In this document: positions 45,744-55,668 of the stretch, one piece after another
Layout: each line of letters opens with the position of its first letter
Numbering within the stretch: the first letter of the stretch is position 1
Source of the DNA: Solidesulfovibrio alcoholivorans DSM 5433
Lineage (GTDB): Bacteria; Desulfobacterota; Desulfovibrionia; Desulfovibrionales; Desulfovibrionaceae
Assembly: GCF_000702665.1 (NCBI RefSeq)
Contig: NZ_JNJA01000002.1
Span: 496,001-560,000, forward strand
DNA length: 64,000 bases
Reading direction: 5' to 3'
Made by a program: the position numbers and the translations under genes
The notes under the pieces: model-generated
The model's database searches: none
What the model was told of the DNA's origin: nothing
The model's input: the letters and a program-made list of their open reading frames with translations, nothing else

Positions 45744-46526
45744 ATGATGCGATCCCTTTGGACGGCCACCACCGGCATGGTGGCCATGCAGATGCAGATA
45801 GACACCATGTCCAACAACCTGGCCAACGTGAACACCGTGGGCTTCAAGAAGAGCCGGGCCGAGTTCGAGGACCTCATGTACCAGACCCTGCAGGTGGCCG
45901 GCACGGAAACCGCCGGCGGCAACCGCCTGCCCACGGGGCTCCAGGTGGGCCTTGGCGTCAAGCCGACGACGGTGCACAAGTTCTTCACCCAGGGCGACCT
46001 GCAAAACACCGGCAACCAGCTCGACATCGCCATCCAGGGCCAGGGCTTTTTCAAGCTCGACGTCAACGGACGCGAGCTCTACACCCGGGCCGGGTCGTTC
46101 AAGCTCAACCAGGATGGCACCATCGTCAATTCCAGCGGCTATCCGCTCCAGCCGACCTTTTCCGTGCCCACGGACACGAAGACCATCACCATCACGGAAA
46201 ACGGCCATCTCTCCTGCCTCGACCAGGACAGCGCCGAATTGGCTTCCACCGACATCCCCGTCTACACCTTCATCAACCCGGCCGGGCTCACGGCCGAAGG
46301 CCGCAACCTCTATTCCACGAGCCAGGCCTCGGGCGCGGCCACGGAGCTCGTCCCCGGCAACCAGAACGCCGGCACCCTGGCCCAGGGCTTCCTGGAAATG
46401 TCCAACGTCGAACTCGTCGACGAAATGGTCGGGCTCATCGTGGGGCAGCGTGCCTACGAGGCCAACTCCAAGGCTATCACCACGGCGGACGGCATGCTGC
46501 AGACGGCCGTCAACGTGAAGCGGTAG
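45744..46526 (+). CDS. flgG: Flagellar distal rod protein FlgG
   Basis: 260 residues, standard length. MMRSLWTATTGMVAMQMQID and TMSNNLANVNTVGFKKSRAEFEDLMYQ are FlgG hallmarks; the C-terminal VELVDEMVGLIVGQRAYEANSK helix closes it. It builds the distal rod through the P and L rings. A 57-base gap from flgF; ribosome site GGGAGGAAACGCGCC. Confidence 0.97.
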   Translation: MMRSLWTATTGMVAMQMQIDTMSNNLANVNTVGFKKSRAEFEDLMYQTLQVAGTETAGGNRLPTGLQVGLGVKPTTVHKFFTQGDLQNTGNQLDIAIQGQGFFKLDVNGRELYTRAGSFKLNQDGTIVNSSGYPLQPTFSVPTDTKTITITENGHLSCLDQDSAELASTDIPVYTFINPAGLTAEGRNLYSTSQASGAATELVPGNQNAGTLAQGFLEMSNVELVDEMVGLIVGQRAYEANSKAITTADGMLQTAVNVKR

Positions 46527-46544
46527 GTTTAACGGGAGGGCGTC

Positions 46545-47522
46545 ATGAACATGCGCATGTCGCGATGGACGACGGCGGCGGGCCTCTGCCTGTTCGCCCT
46601 GGCGCTGGCCCTGCCCGCGCGGGCGGCGCTGTGGCGGCTTTCGGTCAAGGAGGCCGCGTGCGCCGCGGGCGAGCGGGTGCTCCTGTCCGAAATCGCCGAA
46701 CCGCAAGGCGAGTTCCCGCCCGACGCCTGGGCGGCGCTCGGCGCGACGCGCCTGTGGTACGCCCCGGAATCCGTGGGGAAAAAGAGCGTGATCCCGGCGG
46801 CCAAGGTTCTCGAAGGGCTGCGCTACTACCTGCGCGACGCGCCCGTGGAATTCGCGCTGCCCAATCAGTTGACGCTCGCGCGCGGCGGCAGGGTCATGAG
46901 CCACGAGGAACTGCGCGCCCTGGCCGTCGAACAATTGACGCCCAAGGTCGCGGCCCTTGGCGGCGAGGCCCGGCTCGTCAATGTGACCGTGCCTGACTCC
47001 CTGTTCCTCGACGACCGGGCCACGGGCGTGACCGTGGACGTCCCGGAGGTCACGGCCGGCAGGACGACCTTCCGTTTCGTGGTGAACGGTCCCCAGGCAA
47101 GGATATTGCAACAGGTCCCGGCGGAAGCCGCGGTCGAATGCTTCGCCCGCGTGCCCGTGGCGATCAAACCCATTTTGCCCAGGGACGGAGCCGCCGTGGA
47201 ACAGACGCACTACATTTGGGAACGCCGCAATATGGCTAATATCAAGGGTCGGGTGTTCGACCCGGGCGACGGCAAGTGGCGGGCCAGACGGGGCGTGGGC
47301 GCGGGCCAGGTGATCATGGCCGACGAGATGGAGCCCATGCCGCTGGTGCTGCGCGGCGACCAGGTCAAGGTGGTGTACGAGGGCCGGTCCGTGAAGCTGA
47401 CGCTGCTTGGCGAGGCGCTTTCCGACGGCGCGCCCGGCGGCAAGATCACGGTGAAGAACCCCCGGGGCAACCGTGAACTGACGGCGGTCGTGCGGGACAA
47501 GAATACGGTCGTGGTGCAGTAG
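46545..47522 (+). CDS. flgA: Flagellar basal body P-ring formation chaperone FlgA
   Basis: 325 residues. A signal peptide (LCLFALALALPARA) is followed by a longer-than-usual N-domain and a SAF-type C-terminal domain (RRGVGAGQVIMADEMEPMPLVLRGDQVKVVYEGRSVKLTL, positions about 250-290, with GKITVKN). It chaperones FlgI in the periplasm. It sits between flgG and flgH as in other Desulfovibrio operons. Confidence 0.9.
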   Translation: MNMRMSRWTTAAGLCLFALALALPARAALWRLSVKEAACAAGERVLLSEIAEPQGEFPPDAWAALGATRLWYAPESVGKKSVIPAAKVLEGLRYYLRDAPVEFALPNQLTLARGGRVMSHEELRALAVEQLTPKVAALGGEARLVNVTVPDSLFLDDRATGVTVDVPEVTAGRTTFRFVVNGPQARILQQVPAEAAVECFARVPVAIKPILPRDGAAVEQTHYIWERRNMANIKGRVFDPGDGKWRARRGVGAGQVIMADEMEPMPLVLRGDQVKVVYEGRSVKLTLLGEALSDGAPGGKITVKNPRGNRELTAVVRDKNTVVVQ

Positions 47523-47579
47523 CGAACAGCCGCGCCGGGCAGGGATGCCCGAACCGGGCGCGATGAGACGGAGTCTCCC

Positions 47580-48305
47580 ATGAAAAGCATGCGCATCTAT
47601 CCCCTGATCGCGGCCCTGGCCGCCCTGGCCGCCTGCGCGCCGGCGTCCAAGCAGGCCAACCCCATGCCGCAGGTCACCCCCAGCGTGGCCAAGGCCCCGC
47701 CGCCGGCGGAAAACCCCGGCTCGGTCTTCAGCCAGAACCAGCCCACGTTCCTGTTCGACGACACCCGGGCGCGGCGCATCGGCGACATCGTGACGGTCAA
47801 CATCGTCGACACCTCCAAGTCCGACCTCAAGGCCGAGACCAAAAACGACCGCACCGCCAGCAACCAGCTCGGGGTGTCCAGCTATTTCGGCAACAAGGAG
47901 TTCGCCGGCAACCTGCCCGGTCAGCTCGGCGGCCCGAACTTCGGCATGAAGGGGCTCGTGGGCAACGACCCCATGGTCGGCAACACCACCTCGCAGAAGT
48001 TCCAGAGCAAGGGCGAGACCAAGCGGGAATCCGCGGTCACGGCCTCCATCGGCTGCCGCATCGTCAACATCCTGCCGGGCGGCGTCATGCAGGTGGAGGG
48101 CGCGCGCCAGACCAGGGTCAACAACGAAAACCAGATCATCGTGGTCAAGGGCCTCGTGCGGCCCATCGACGTGAGCCCGAGCAACACCGTGCCCTCGACC
48201 ATGCTGGCCGACTGCCAGATCGAATACTACGGCGAAGGCGACCTGGCCGACCGCCAGAAGAGCGGCTGGCTCACGCGGCTGCTCGACAACGTCTGGCCGT
48301 TCTAA
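47580..48305 (+). CDS. flgH: Flagellar L-ring protein FlgH
   Basis: 241 residues. A lipobox LAACAP (Cys19) makes it an outer-membrane lipoprotein. FLFDDTRARRIGDIVTVNIVDTSKS, then SIGCRIVNILPGGVMQVEG and NNENQIIVVKGLVRP are conserved FlgH blocks. Forms the L-ring with FlgI and FlgG. Confidence 0.96.
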   Translation: MKSMRIYPLIAALAALAACAPASKQANPMPQVTPSVAKAPPPAENPGSVFSQNQPTFLFDDTRARRIGDIVTVNIVDTSKSDLKAETKNDRTASNQLGVSSYFGNKEFAGNLPGQLGGPNFGMKGLVGNDPMVGNTTSQKFQSKGETKRESAVTASIGCRIVNILPGGVMQVEGARQTRVNNENQIIVVKGLVRPIDVSPSNTVPSTMLADCQIEYYGEGDLADRQKSGWLTRLLDNVWPF

Positions 48306-48329
48306 CGCGAGTCACGGGAGCGTAGGGAC

Positions 48330-49454
48330 ATGCACCCCATCCAGGCTAGGAAAGCACTGCGCGCGGCGGCCGCGCTGGCGACCGGGTTCGCGCTGGCGGC
48401 TCTGCTGGCGCTGCCGGCCCACGGCGCGCGCATCAAGGACATCGCCAGCGTCTCGGGCATGCGCAAGAACCAGCTCGTGGGCTACGGCCTCGTCGTCGGC
48501 CTTTCGGGCACGGGCGACCAGCGGGGCTCGGACTTCACGGTCCAGTCCATCTACAACATGCTGGACAAGATGGGCGTGCGCGTGGACAAGGCGACGCTTA
48601 AGCCGAAGAACGTGGCCGCGGTCATGGTCACGGCGCAGATGCCGGTCTCGGCCAAGCCCGGCAGCCGGATCGACGTCACGGTGTCGAGCATCGGCGACTC
48701 CACGAGCCTGCTTGGCGGCGTGTTGCTCGTGACACCCATGAAGGGCGTCGACGGCAACATCTACGCCATCGCCCAGGGCTCGGTGCTGGTCGGCGGCGTC
48801 TCGGCCCAGGGCGCGGGCGCGTCGGTGTCGAAAAACATCACCACCGTGGGCATGCTCCCCGGCGGGGCCAACGTGGAACGGGCCGTGGCGTTTTCCTTCA
48901 ACGAGCAGTCCGACATCACGCTTTCCCTGCGCAACCCCGATTTCACCACGGCCAGCAAGGTGGCCAAGCGCGTCAACGAAACCATGGGCGCGGCCATGGC
49001 CTCGGCCGTGGACGCCGGCACCATCCGCCTGGCCGTGCCGCCGGAAAACCAGGGCAACCTCGTGCCGCTGCTCGCCTCCATCGAAAACATCGAGGTGACC
49101 CCGGACCACCGCGCGCGCGTGGTGGTGGACGAAAAGACCGGCACGGTCGTGCTCGGCCAGAACGTGCAGATTTCGCCCGTGGCGGTCACCCACGGCAACC
49201 TCCAGATCCAGGTGCAGGAATCGGCCGACGTGTCCCAGCCGCTGCCGTTCTCGGGCGGCCAGACCGTGGTCACGCCGCAGACCAACATCGGGGTCAACGA
49301 GGAGAACCGCAAGCTCAAGATGATCGAAGGCGCGACGTTGCAGGAACTGGTCGAGGGCCTCAACGCCCTGGGCGCGACGCCACGCGACCTCATAAGCGTC
49401 CTGCGCACCCTGGAAGCCTCGGGCGCGCTCTCGGCCGACCTGGAGGTCAACTAG
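48330..49454 (+). CDS. flgI: Flagellar P-ring protein FlgI
   Basis: 374 residues. Signal peptide ending near PAHGA, then [41 protein letters not shown] and C-terminal [34 protein letters not shown], all diagnostic for FlgI. Periplasmic bushing around the rod. Two bases before flgJ. Confidence 0.97.
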   Translation: MHPIQARKALRAAAALATGFALAALLALPAHGARIKDIASVSGMRKNQLVGYGLVVGLSGTGDQRGSDFTVQSIYNMLDKMGVRVDKATLKPKNVAAVMVTAQMPVSAKPGSRIDVTVSSIGDSTSLLGGVLLVTPMKGVDGNIYAIAQGSVLVGGVSAQGAGASVSKNITTVGMLPGGANVERAVAFSFNEQSDITLSLRNPDFTTASKVAKRVNETMGAAMASAVDAGTIRLAVPPENQGNLVPLLASIENIEVTPDHRARVVVDEKTGTVVLGQNVQISPVAVTHGNLQIQVQESADVSQPLPFSGGQTVVTPQTNIGVNEENRKLKMIEGATLQELVEGLNALGATPRDLISVLRTLEASGALSADLEVN

Positions 49455-49456
49455 CC

Positions 49457-50476
49457 ATGGCGCTTCCCGCGGGCATGGGCGACCTCGCCGCCACGGCGGG
49501 CCTGCAGGGGGACGTTGCGCAGAAGCTGCGTATCGACGCCCTCAAAAAGACCCTTTCCGGCGGCAAGACCAAGGAAGCCAAACTGCGGGAAGCCTGCCAG
49601 GGGTTCGAGTCCGTCTTCATCTCCAAGCTCTTCTCCCAGATGCGCGCCACCGTGCCCAAGGACGGCCTGCTGCACGGGCAGTACGAGGAGCAGTACTATT
49701 CGATGTTCGACAAGGCCATGTCGGACAAGATGGCGGCCGACGGCGGCATCGGCCTGGCCGACATGATGTACCGCCAGCTCAAGGGGCAGATCGCGGCCAA
49801 GGGTGCGGGCAAGGCCGAGGCGGGCGACATCCTGCCGGCCAACCGGCCCGTCGCCGCCCACGGCGGCTCCTTCGGCCCCGGCGCGGACCGTATTCCCCAA
49901 AGCGGCAGCGGGGCTCCGGCCGCGCGCCGGGGCGTCCAGGCGGACCATTTTTCGCCCGCCATGGCCGCGGCCCTGGCCCGGCCGGGCGTGCCGGCGCTCG
50001 CGCCGTCCCACACGCCGGCCGCCGGTTCCGCGGTGGACGTCGAAGGCGCGAGCGCCCAGGCCGCCGTGCCCCTGGCCGCGCCGGCCGTGGGCGAGGTCAG
50101 CTCGGAATACGGCTGGCGCAGTGACCCCATCAACGGCAGCCGCGCCTGGCACGCCGGCCTCGACATCGCCGCGCCGGCCGGCGACCCGGTCGCCGCCTGC
50201 TGGGACGGCACCGTGACCTACGCCGGAACCAAGGGCGGCTACGGCAACGTGGTGGAAGTCACCCATGCCGGCGGCTGGAAGAGCGTGTACGGCCACCTGC
50301 GGTCCGCTTCGGTCAAGGCCGGCGACGCGGTTACGGCCGGCGAGAAAATTGCAGAGGTCGGCAGTACGGGACGTTCCACCGGGCCGCATCTGCACTTCGA
50401 GCTGCGCCGCGACGGCGAGACGGTGGACCCCAAGGCCATGCTGGCCGCTTCGGGATTGTTGGAAGGAACGACGTAA
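49457..50476 (+). CDS. flgJ: FlgJ-type rod-binding protein fused to a LytM (M23) peptidase
   Basis: 339 residues. The N-terminal rod-binding domain (KLREACQGFESVFISKLFSQMR, EQYYSMFDKAMSDKMA, about 38-110) matches FlgJ. In place of the glucosaminidase found in enteric FlgJ, the C-terminus is a LytM-type zinc peptidase (about 215-325) with all metal ligands: His232 and Asp236 in HAGLD, plus His311/His313 in HLHFEL. A Pro/Ala linker joins the parts. There is no classical signal peptide, consistent with export by the flagellar type III apparatus. It would cut peptide cross-links so the rod can pass the cell wall. Confidence 0.93.
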   Translation: MALPAGMGDLAATAGLQGDVAQKLRIDALKKTLSGGKTKEAKLREACQGFESVFISKLFSQMRATVPKDGLLHGQYEEQYYSMFDKAMSDKMAADGGIGLADMMYRQLKGQIAAKGAGKAEAGDILPANRPVAAHGGSFGPGADRIPQSGSGAPAARRGVQADHFSPAMAAALARPGVPALAPSHTPAAGSAVDVEGASAQAAVPLAAPAVGEVSSEYGWRSDPINGSRAWHAGLDIAAPAGDPVAACWDGTVTYAGTKGGYGNVVEVTHAGGWKSVYGHLRSASVKAGDAVTAGEKIAEVGSTGRSTGPHLHFELRRDGETVDPKAMLAASGLLEGTT

Positions 50477-50509
50477 CATGCGGTGTTTTTTGGGAAACGG
50501 AGGACGGCC

Positions 50510-50986
50510 ATGATCAAGGGAATCCTTGCCAACCTGGAGCGCCAGTTGCGGGCCGTCATCTTGTTGCGCGATCTGCTCGAGGAAGAATTTGCCCAGCTCG
50601 CCGCGCGCGACCCCGGGGCCGTGGCCTCCCTCGAATTTTCCATCCAGGAACTGTTGCGCCAGCTCGGCGGGGAACGCCGCAGCCTGCATGCCCTGTATGC
50701 GGCCCTTGACCCCGCCGCCAAGCGTCTCGTGGACGTGGTCGGGCGCTTTCCCGCCGCGGACGCGGCCCGGGCAGGCGAACTGCACGCGGCCATCGACGCC
50801 GCCGAGCAGCAGGGGGCGAGGCAGGCCAACCGCAACTACACCATGGCGCTCGGGCTCTACGATGTGGCCAAGAGCGGCCTGGACAGCCTGCGGGCGCTGC
50901 TCGTGCCCAAAAAGGGCGTCTACGGCGCCAGGGGCCGCATGGCCTCCGCCCATGGCGGACCGAGCATCCTGAGCGGGAGATTGTGA
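50510..50986 (+). CDS. flgN: Hook-filament junction chaperone FlgN
   Basis: 158 residues, almost entirely helical (ANLERQLRAVILLRDLLEEEFAQLA, EFSIQELLRQLGGERRSL). FlgN-family identity is supported by place directly before flgK and flgL, whose products it escorts to the export gate. GGAGG precedes the ATG at 50510. Its stop overlaps the flgK start (TGATG). Sequence similarity in this family is low. Confidence 0.8.
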   Translation: MIKGILANLERQLRAVILLRDLLEEEFAQLAARDPGAVASLEFSIQELLRQLGGERRSLHALYAALDPAAKRLVDVVGRFPAADAARAGELHAAIDAAEQQGARQANRNYTMALGLYDVAKSGLDSLRALLVPKKGVYGARGRMASAHGGPSILSGRL

Positions 50987-53130
50987 TGTCGAGCTTAAGC
51001 TCCATCCTCTCCATCGGCCGCTCGGCCCTTTCCGCGTCCCAGGCGGCCCTTCAGGTCACGGGCAACAACATCGCCAACGTCGACACCGAGGGCTACAGCA
51101 AGCAGTCCGTGGTGTTGCGCGACGGGGCGTACATCACCACCCAGCCCGGCCAGCTCGGCTCCGGCGTGGTGGCCCAGGAAGTGGTGCGTTCCTACGACGC
51201 CCTGACCGAATCCCAGTACGTCTCCCAGATTTCCGTGCGCGACCGCTGGACGGCCATGTACAACGGCCTGACCTCCATCCAGAACCTGTTCAACGAATCC
51301 AACACGGACGGGGCCAACGCCGCGCTGTCCAACTTCTTCGACGACTGGGGCGACCTGACCACCGATCCCGACGCCGCCGCCACGCGCCAGACCATGCTCG
51401 AGGACTCGCAGACGCTGCTCAGCGTCTACCGCTCCATGGCCGATTCCCTGTCGCAGCAGGAGACGCAGCTCAACACGGCCATAAGCGATGACGTGGACAC
51501 GCTCAACCAGCTGGCCCAGGACGTCGCCGACCTCAACCGCCAGATCAACCAGTACCAGATCGACGGGGTGAGCAACCCCAACAGCCTCTACGACCAGCGC
51601 GACGCCAAGGTCGAGGCCATGGCTTCCCTGGTGGACGTCAACGTCGTGGACAACGGCAAGGGCGACTACACCGTCTACACCAAGTCCGGCCAGACCATCG
51701 TGGACGGCACGGTGTCCTTCAATTTCGCCTTCGAACAGGGCAAGACGGTGCGCACGCTCAGCGACGCATCCATTGCTGCGACCTCCGATGCCCAATGCTA
51801 TTACGATGGTTCGGATTCGAAAGAGTACACCATCGAGGTGGTCGATGGAACGGCCTCGGGCACGCCGACCTTCAAGGCATCCCTGGACGGCGGCAAGACC
51901 TGGCTTACCGACACGGACGGCAACACGGCCATCTTTTCGGCTAACGACGAGGACGGCAAGGTGCGGGTAGGGGACCTGGACATCTGGTTCGGCACGACGA
52001 CGGATGCGACGACGTTCCCCAGCGACCTCAATACCGGCGACTCGTTCACCCTGGTCCCCAAGAAGGCCTTGTACTGGTACACCACGGCCGGCACGCCGGA
52101 AAACGTCACGCCCCAGCAGTACGCCGACGGCACGGAAAACACCCGCCGCATCACCGGCGGTGCGTTGGGCGGGGCCTTTTTGCTGCGTGACGGGCAGCTC
52201 GGCGAATACCAGGACTCCCTGGACGCCATGGTCAACTCCCTGGTCTGGGAGGTCAACCGGGAGCATTCCCAGGGCGCGGGACTGACCAACTTTTCCACGG
52301 TCCAGGGCACCTATTCGGTGGCCGACACCGATACCGTCGCCCTGGCCAGCAATGCTTCGGGGCTGCCCTATTTCGACCGGCTGCAATCCGGGGCGCTCAT
52401 GCTGTACGCCTATGACGCCAATGGGGATTTGGCCACCGACGCTGGCGGCGTCTCCCTGGCCCGGTCCATCGCCTTCGATCCGACGGACGACACGAATTTC
52501 TCGTCCTCGGGCGCCATCGCGGGCTCGCTTCAGGGGTTGGCCGACGCCATCAACGACGTTTTTTCCCCGGACTATCTTCAGGCCGCCGTCGTCAACAACC
52601 AGCTCTCCATCTCGGGACAAAACGGCTGCACCTTCCAGTTCGGCGACGACACCACCGGCGTGCTGGCCGCCCTCGGCGTCAACACGCTTTTCACGGGCTC
52701 CAACGCCTCGGACGTGGCCATAAACAGCGTCGTGACCAACGACGTCAACCGGGTCTGCGCCGGGCATGTCGGTACGGACGGACTGGCCGCCTCGGGCGAC
52801 AACTCCACGGCCACGGCCATCACGGCCCTGGAGGACAAGGCCATCGATTTTTCGGTGACCGGGCAGGCCGCGACATCCCAGACCCTCGGCGGCTACTACG
52901 ACGCCCTGGTCGGCCGGGTGGGCGCGGACACCTCGGCCGCCTCCTACCAGTCCACGTACCAATCCTCCCTGGCCGACCAGACCAAGGCGCAGAAGCTGTC
53001 CGTTTCCGGCGTCAGCCTTGACGAGGAACTGACCAACCTCATCAAGTTCCAGCACTCCTACCAGGCGGCGGCCAAGCTCATCAGCACGGCCAACTCCATG
53101 TTCGAAACGGTCCTGGGGATGAAAAACTAG
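50986..53130 (+). CDS. flgK: Flagellar hook-associated protein FlgK (HAP1)
   Basis: 714 residues. N-terminal ILSIGRSALSASQAALQVTGNNIANVDTEGYSKQSVV and C-terminal SLDEELTNLIKFQHSYQAAAKLISTANSMFETVL are the coiled ends of HAP1. The middle (about 240-610) is an enlarged beta-rich domain. The ATG at 50986 overlaps flgN by one base; the GTG at 50983 is an alternative. Joins hook to filament. Confidence 0.95.
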   Translation: MSSLSSILSIGRSALSASQAALQVTGNNIANVDTEGYSKQSVVLRDGAYITTQPGQLGSGVVAQEVVRSYDALTESQYVSQISVRDRWTAMYNGLTSIQNLFNESNTDGANAALSNFFDDWGDLTTDPDAAATRQTMLEDSQTLLSVYRSMADSLSQQETQLNTAISDDVDTLNQLAQDVADLNRQINQYQIDGVSNPNSLYDQRDAKVEAMASLVDVNVVDNGKGDYTVYTKSGQTIVDGTVSFNFAFEQGKTVRTLSDASIAATSDAQCYYDGSDSKEYTIEVVDGTASGTPTFKASLDGGKTWLTDTDGNTAIFSANDEDGKVRVGDLDIWFGTTTDATTFPSDLNTGDSFTLVPKKALYWYTTAGTPENVTPQQYADGTENTRRITGGALGGAFLLRDGQLGEYQDSLDAMVNSLVWEVNREHSQGAGLTNFSTVQGTYSVADTDTVALASNASGLPYFDRLQSGALMLYAYDANGDLATDAGGVSLARSIAFDPTDDTNFSSSGAIAGSLQGLADAINDVFSPDYLQAAVVNNQLSISGQNGCTFQFGDDTTGVLAALGVNTLFTGSNASDVAINSVVTNDVNRVCAGHVGTDGLAASGDNSTATAITALEDKAIDFSVTGQAATSQTLGGYYDALVGRVGADTSAASYQSTYQSSLADQTKAQKLSVSGVSLDEELTNLIKFQHSYQAAAKLISTANSMFETVLGMKN

Positions 53131-53147
53131 CCCCGCCGGAGGTTCCC

Positions 53148-54707
53148 ATGGTCATGCGCGTCACCCAGCAAAGCCTTTACGGTTCGGTCATCAAGCAAAA
53201 CAACGCCTCCCTGGCCAAGCTCATGGAGACCAACAACCAGGCCTCCACCCAAAAGCGCATCAACGCGCCCTCCGACGACCCCAACGGTGCGGTGCAGGTG
53301 CTCAACACCCGCATCGACCTGAGCCAGCTCACCCAGTACAGCCGCAACATCGACGCGGCGCAAGGCTGGCTCACCCAGGCCGACAGCACGCTCTCCTCGG
53401 CCAGTACGCTGGTCACCACGATCAAGAGCTACGCCGAGCAGGCCGCCACGGGCACCGTCACCGAGGAAAACCGCGGGGAAATCGCTTCGGCCGTGCGCCA
53501 GTATTACGAGCAGCTCGTTTCCATGGCCAACACCACCTACGGGGAACAGTCCCTCTTCGCCGGCCAAAAGACCGACACCGAGGCCTACACCATGGGCCTT
53601 GGCCTCACGAGCAACGACACGGCCTTCGATGCGGCCCTCAAGGATCAGACGGCCCCGGGCTACACCATCGCCGGGGACACCGATTCCACCGTCCTGGTCC
53701 AGTTCACGGACACGGCTTCGCCCGACCAGCCGGCCTTCCGCTACACCACGGACGGCGGCTCGACCTGGCAGACCGGTTCCTACGCCTCGCCCTCGCCCTC
53801 GACCGACACCGAAACCCTGGAGATGGGCGGGGTGTCCATGACGCTCTCCCACGCCGCGCTCAACAGCGTCACCGTCAGCACGGACACCGACGACGCCGAC
53901 GGCACCTGGCTGTGGATCCGGCCCGCCGCCTACTACCAGGGCAACACCAACGACGACGTCGCCGTGACCTATACCGGCACTTCCGGCGCCACCGCCTCGG
54001 CGGCGGGGACCTTCACCGGCAACGTCCAGGTGAAGCTCACCGACGATACCGGCGGCGTGTACACCTATTCCTACAGCACCGACGGCGGCGGCACCTGGGT
54101 GGACGGGAACACCTCCGGCACGGACGCCGACGGCCACCCCACGTTGTCCGTGCCGGGCGGCATCATGACCATTGACGAGACCGCGGGGTCGCCGGTCACC
54201 GGGGACCAGTTCTTCATCCAGCCGAGCACGGCCGACATTTCCATCGCCATTTCCCCCACGGATTCCGTGGTGGTCAACGGCGTGGGCAAGGACATCTTCG
54301 GAGGCATGTACGAGACCACCGCTTCCAACGCCTCGACCAAGTATTATACCGCCGCCACCTTCGACGGCAGCGATTCCGGCAACCTGCTCGAAACCGTGGG
54401 CAAGCTGGTGGGCTACCTGGAAACCAACAACCAAAGCGGTATCCAGGAATGCCTCGACGACCTGACCACGTCGCAAAACCAGGTGCTCGTGGCGGCGGCG
54501 TCGGTGGGGGCCAAGGAAAACCGGGTGGATTCCACCGAGACCATGGTCACGACCCTGTCGGAAAACGCCACGACGACTCTCAGCAACGTGGAAGACGCGG
54601 ACCTGACGGAGCTGATCACCAAGCTCTCGGAGCAGGAACTGGCCTATCAGGCCGTGCTCAAGTCCTCGAGCATGGTCATGAACCTGTCCCTGGTCAGCTA
54701 CATTTAG
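53148..54707 (+). CDS. flgL: Flagellar hook-associated protein FlgL (HAP3)
   Basis: 519 residues, longer than enteric FlgL (about 317) because of a roughly 270-residue beta-rich insertion between the terminal helices. MRVTQQSLYGSVIKQNN opens it, and flagellin-like QKRINAPSDDPNGAVQV plus C-terminal LTELITKLSEQELAYQAVLKSS identify it. The insert has repeated DGG(S/G)TW units (TTDGGSTWQTG, STDGGGTWVDG) that may be surface exposed. CCGGAGG precedes the ATG. Confidence 0.93.
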   Translation: MVMRVTQQSLYGSVIKQNNASLAKLMETNNQASTQKRINAPSDDPNGAVQVLNTRIDLSQLTQYSRNIDAAQGWLTQADSTLSSASTLVTTIKSYAEQAATGTVTEENRGEIASAVRQYYEQLVSMANTTYGEQSLFAGQKTDTEAYTMGLGLTSNDTAFDAALKDQTAPGYTIAGDTDSTVLVQFTDTASPDQPAFRYTTDGGSTWQTGSYASPSPSTDTETLEMGGVSMTLSHAALNSVTVSTDTDDADGTWLWIRPAAYYQGNTNDDVAVTYTGTSGATASAAGTFTGNVQVKLTDDTGGVYTYSYSTDGGGTWVDGNTSGTDADGHPTLSVPGGIMTIDETAGSPVTGDQFFIQPSTADISIAISPTDSVVVNGVGKDIFGGMYETTASNASTKYYTAATFDGSDSGNLLETVGKLVGYLETNNQSGIQECLDDLTTSQNQVLVAAASVGAKENRVDSTETMVTTLSENATTTLSNVEDADLTELITKLSEQELAYQAVLKSSSMVMNLSLVSYI

Positions 54708-54826
54708 CCGCCCCGCGGCGCTTCCCCCGTTGACAAGGGGCGGGGCTGCCGCGTACACGACGGCATAACAAGGCGCGAAAACGAAGGTTTTCAAGCCTGC
54801 AACCGAAAGTGGGGGCGCGGGCGTCC

Positions 54827-55066
54827 ATGCTCATTTTGACCCGACGGCCTGGCGAGAGCCTGCACCTCGGCGATCACATCAAGATCACGGTCCTGGGCGT
54901 CCAGGGCAAGCAGATCAAGATCGGCCTTGAAGTGCCGGACGACATGCAGGTGTATCGCGAAGAGGTGTACCTCCGGGTGCTCGAGCAGAACCGGCAGGCG
55001 CTTTGCGCCATGGAATCCGATGTCCTGGCGGCGGCGAAGTTATGGCCAAAAAAGACGAACGAATAG
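54827..55066 (+). CDS. csrA: Carbon storage regulator CsrA
   Basis: 79 residues. [48 protein letters not shown] (given here by its first and last blocks: LILTRRPGE at 2-10 and [17 protein letters not shown]) is full CsrA. It represses or activates mRNAs by binding GGA motifs, classically flagellin in organisms with FliW. A possible promoter (TTGACA at 54730, weak TACACG 18 bases on) lies in the gap after flgL. It overlaps fliW by 25 bases. Confidence 0.95.
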   Translation: MLILTRRPGESLHLGDHIKITVLGVQGKQIKIGLEVPDDMQVYREEVYLRVLEQNRQALCAMESDVLAAAKLWPKKTNE

Positions 55067-55494
55067 TGGAAACGCGGCTCGGGACCATGACCCTGCCCGA
55101 GGAGCGCGTGCTGACGTTTCCCCGCGGCCTGATCGGGTTCATGGGGCACCGGGAGTTCACGCTCATCCAGTTGCGCGAGGAGTCCCCGTTCCTCGTGCTG
55201 CAAAGCCTCGACGACCCCAAGCTCGGACTGCTCGTCGCCGATCCCTATTCCTTCATGACCGACTACGAAGTGGTCATCGGTGAGGCCGACCGCCGGCTGC
55301 TCGACATCGAAACGCGGGAGCAGGCGCTGGTCCTCGTCACCGTGACCATCCCGCAGGGCATGCCCGAGCGCACCACCCTCAACCTGAGCGGGCCCATCGT
55401 CATCAACAACGTCGCTCGCGTCGGGCTGCAGATCCCCCAGACCGACTCCCGTTACCCGGCCCACTATACGCCGGGCATGACCGGCCGCAAATAG
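55042..55494 (+). CDS. fliW: Flagellar assembly factor FliW
   Basis: 150 residues from the ATG at 55042. [49 protein letters not shown] and [17 protein letters not shown] are family blocks. FliW binds CsrA and flagellin, relieving CsrA repression when flagellin is low. The overlap with csrA ensures matched synthesis. Confidence 0.95.
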   Translation: MAKKDERIVETRLGTMTLPEERVLTFPRGLIGFMGHREFTLIQLREESPFLVLQSLDDPKLGLLVADPYSFMTDYEVVIGEADRRLLDIETREQALVLVTVTIPQGMPERTTLNLSGPIVINNVARVGLQIPQTDSRYPAHYTPGMTGRK

Positions 55495-55495
55495 A

Positions 55496-55532
55496 AAGCG
55501 CCTTCCGCCCCTTTCGGGGGGAAGGCGCCTTG
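55496..55532. terminator. Hairpin after the flagellar operon
   Basis: AAGCGCCTTCC-CCCC pairs with GGGG-GGAAGGCGC, loop TTT. It begins two bases after the fliW stop. The U-rich side is on the minus strand (GCGCTTTCTATTT), so it may also end the convergent flgM transcript. Confidence 0.75.
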
Positions 55533-55668
55533 GAAACGCGTCGCCCTGTCCGCAACGCGCGGGGCGGATGCACGCCCATGTCGCTATTTCCCCATCGCCC
55601 GCTTCGGCGCGCGTGTCCGCGTGCGGGCCGTATCTGCGTATCCTGCCGTCCTTGCCGCAACCGGCGGC

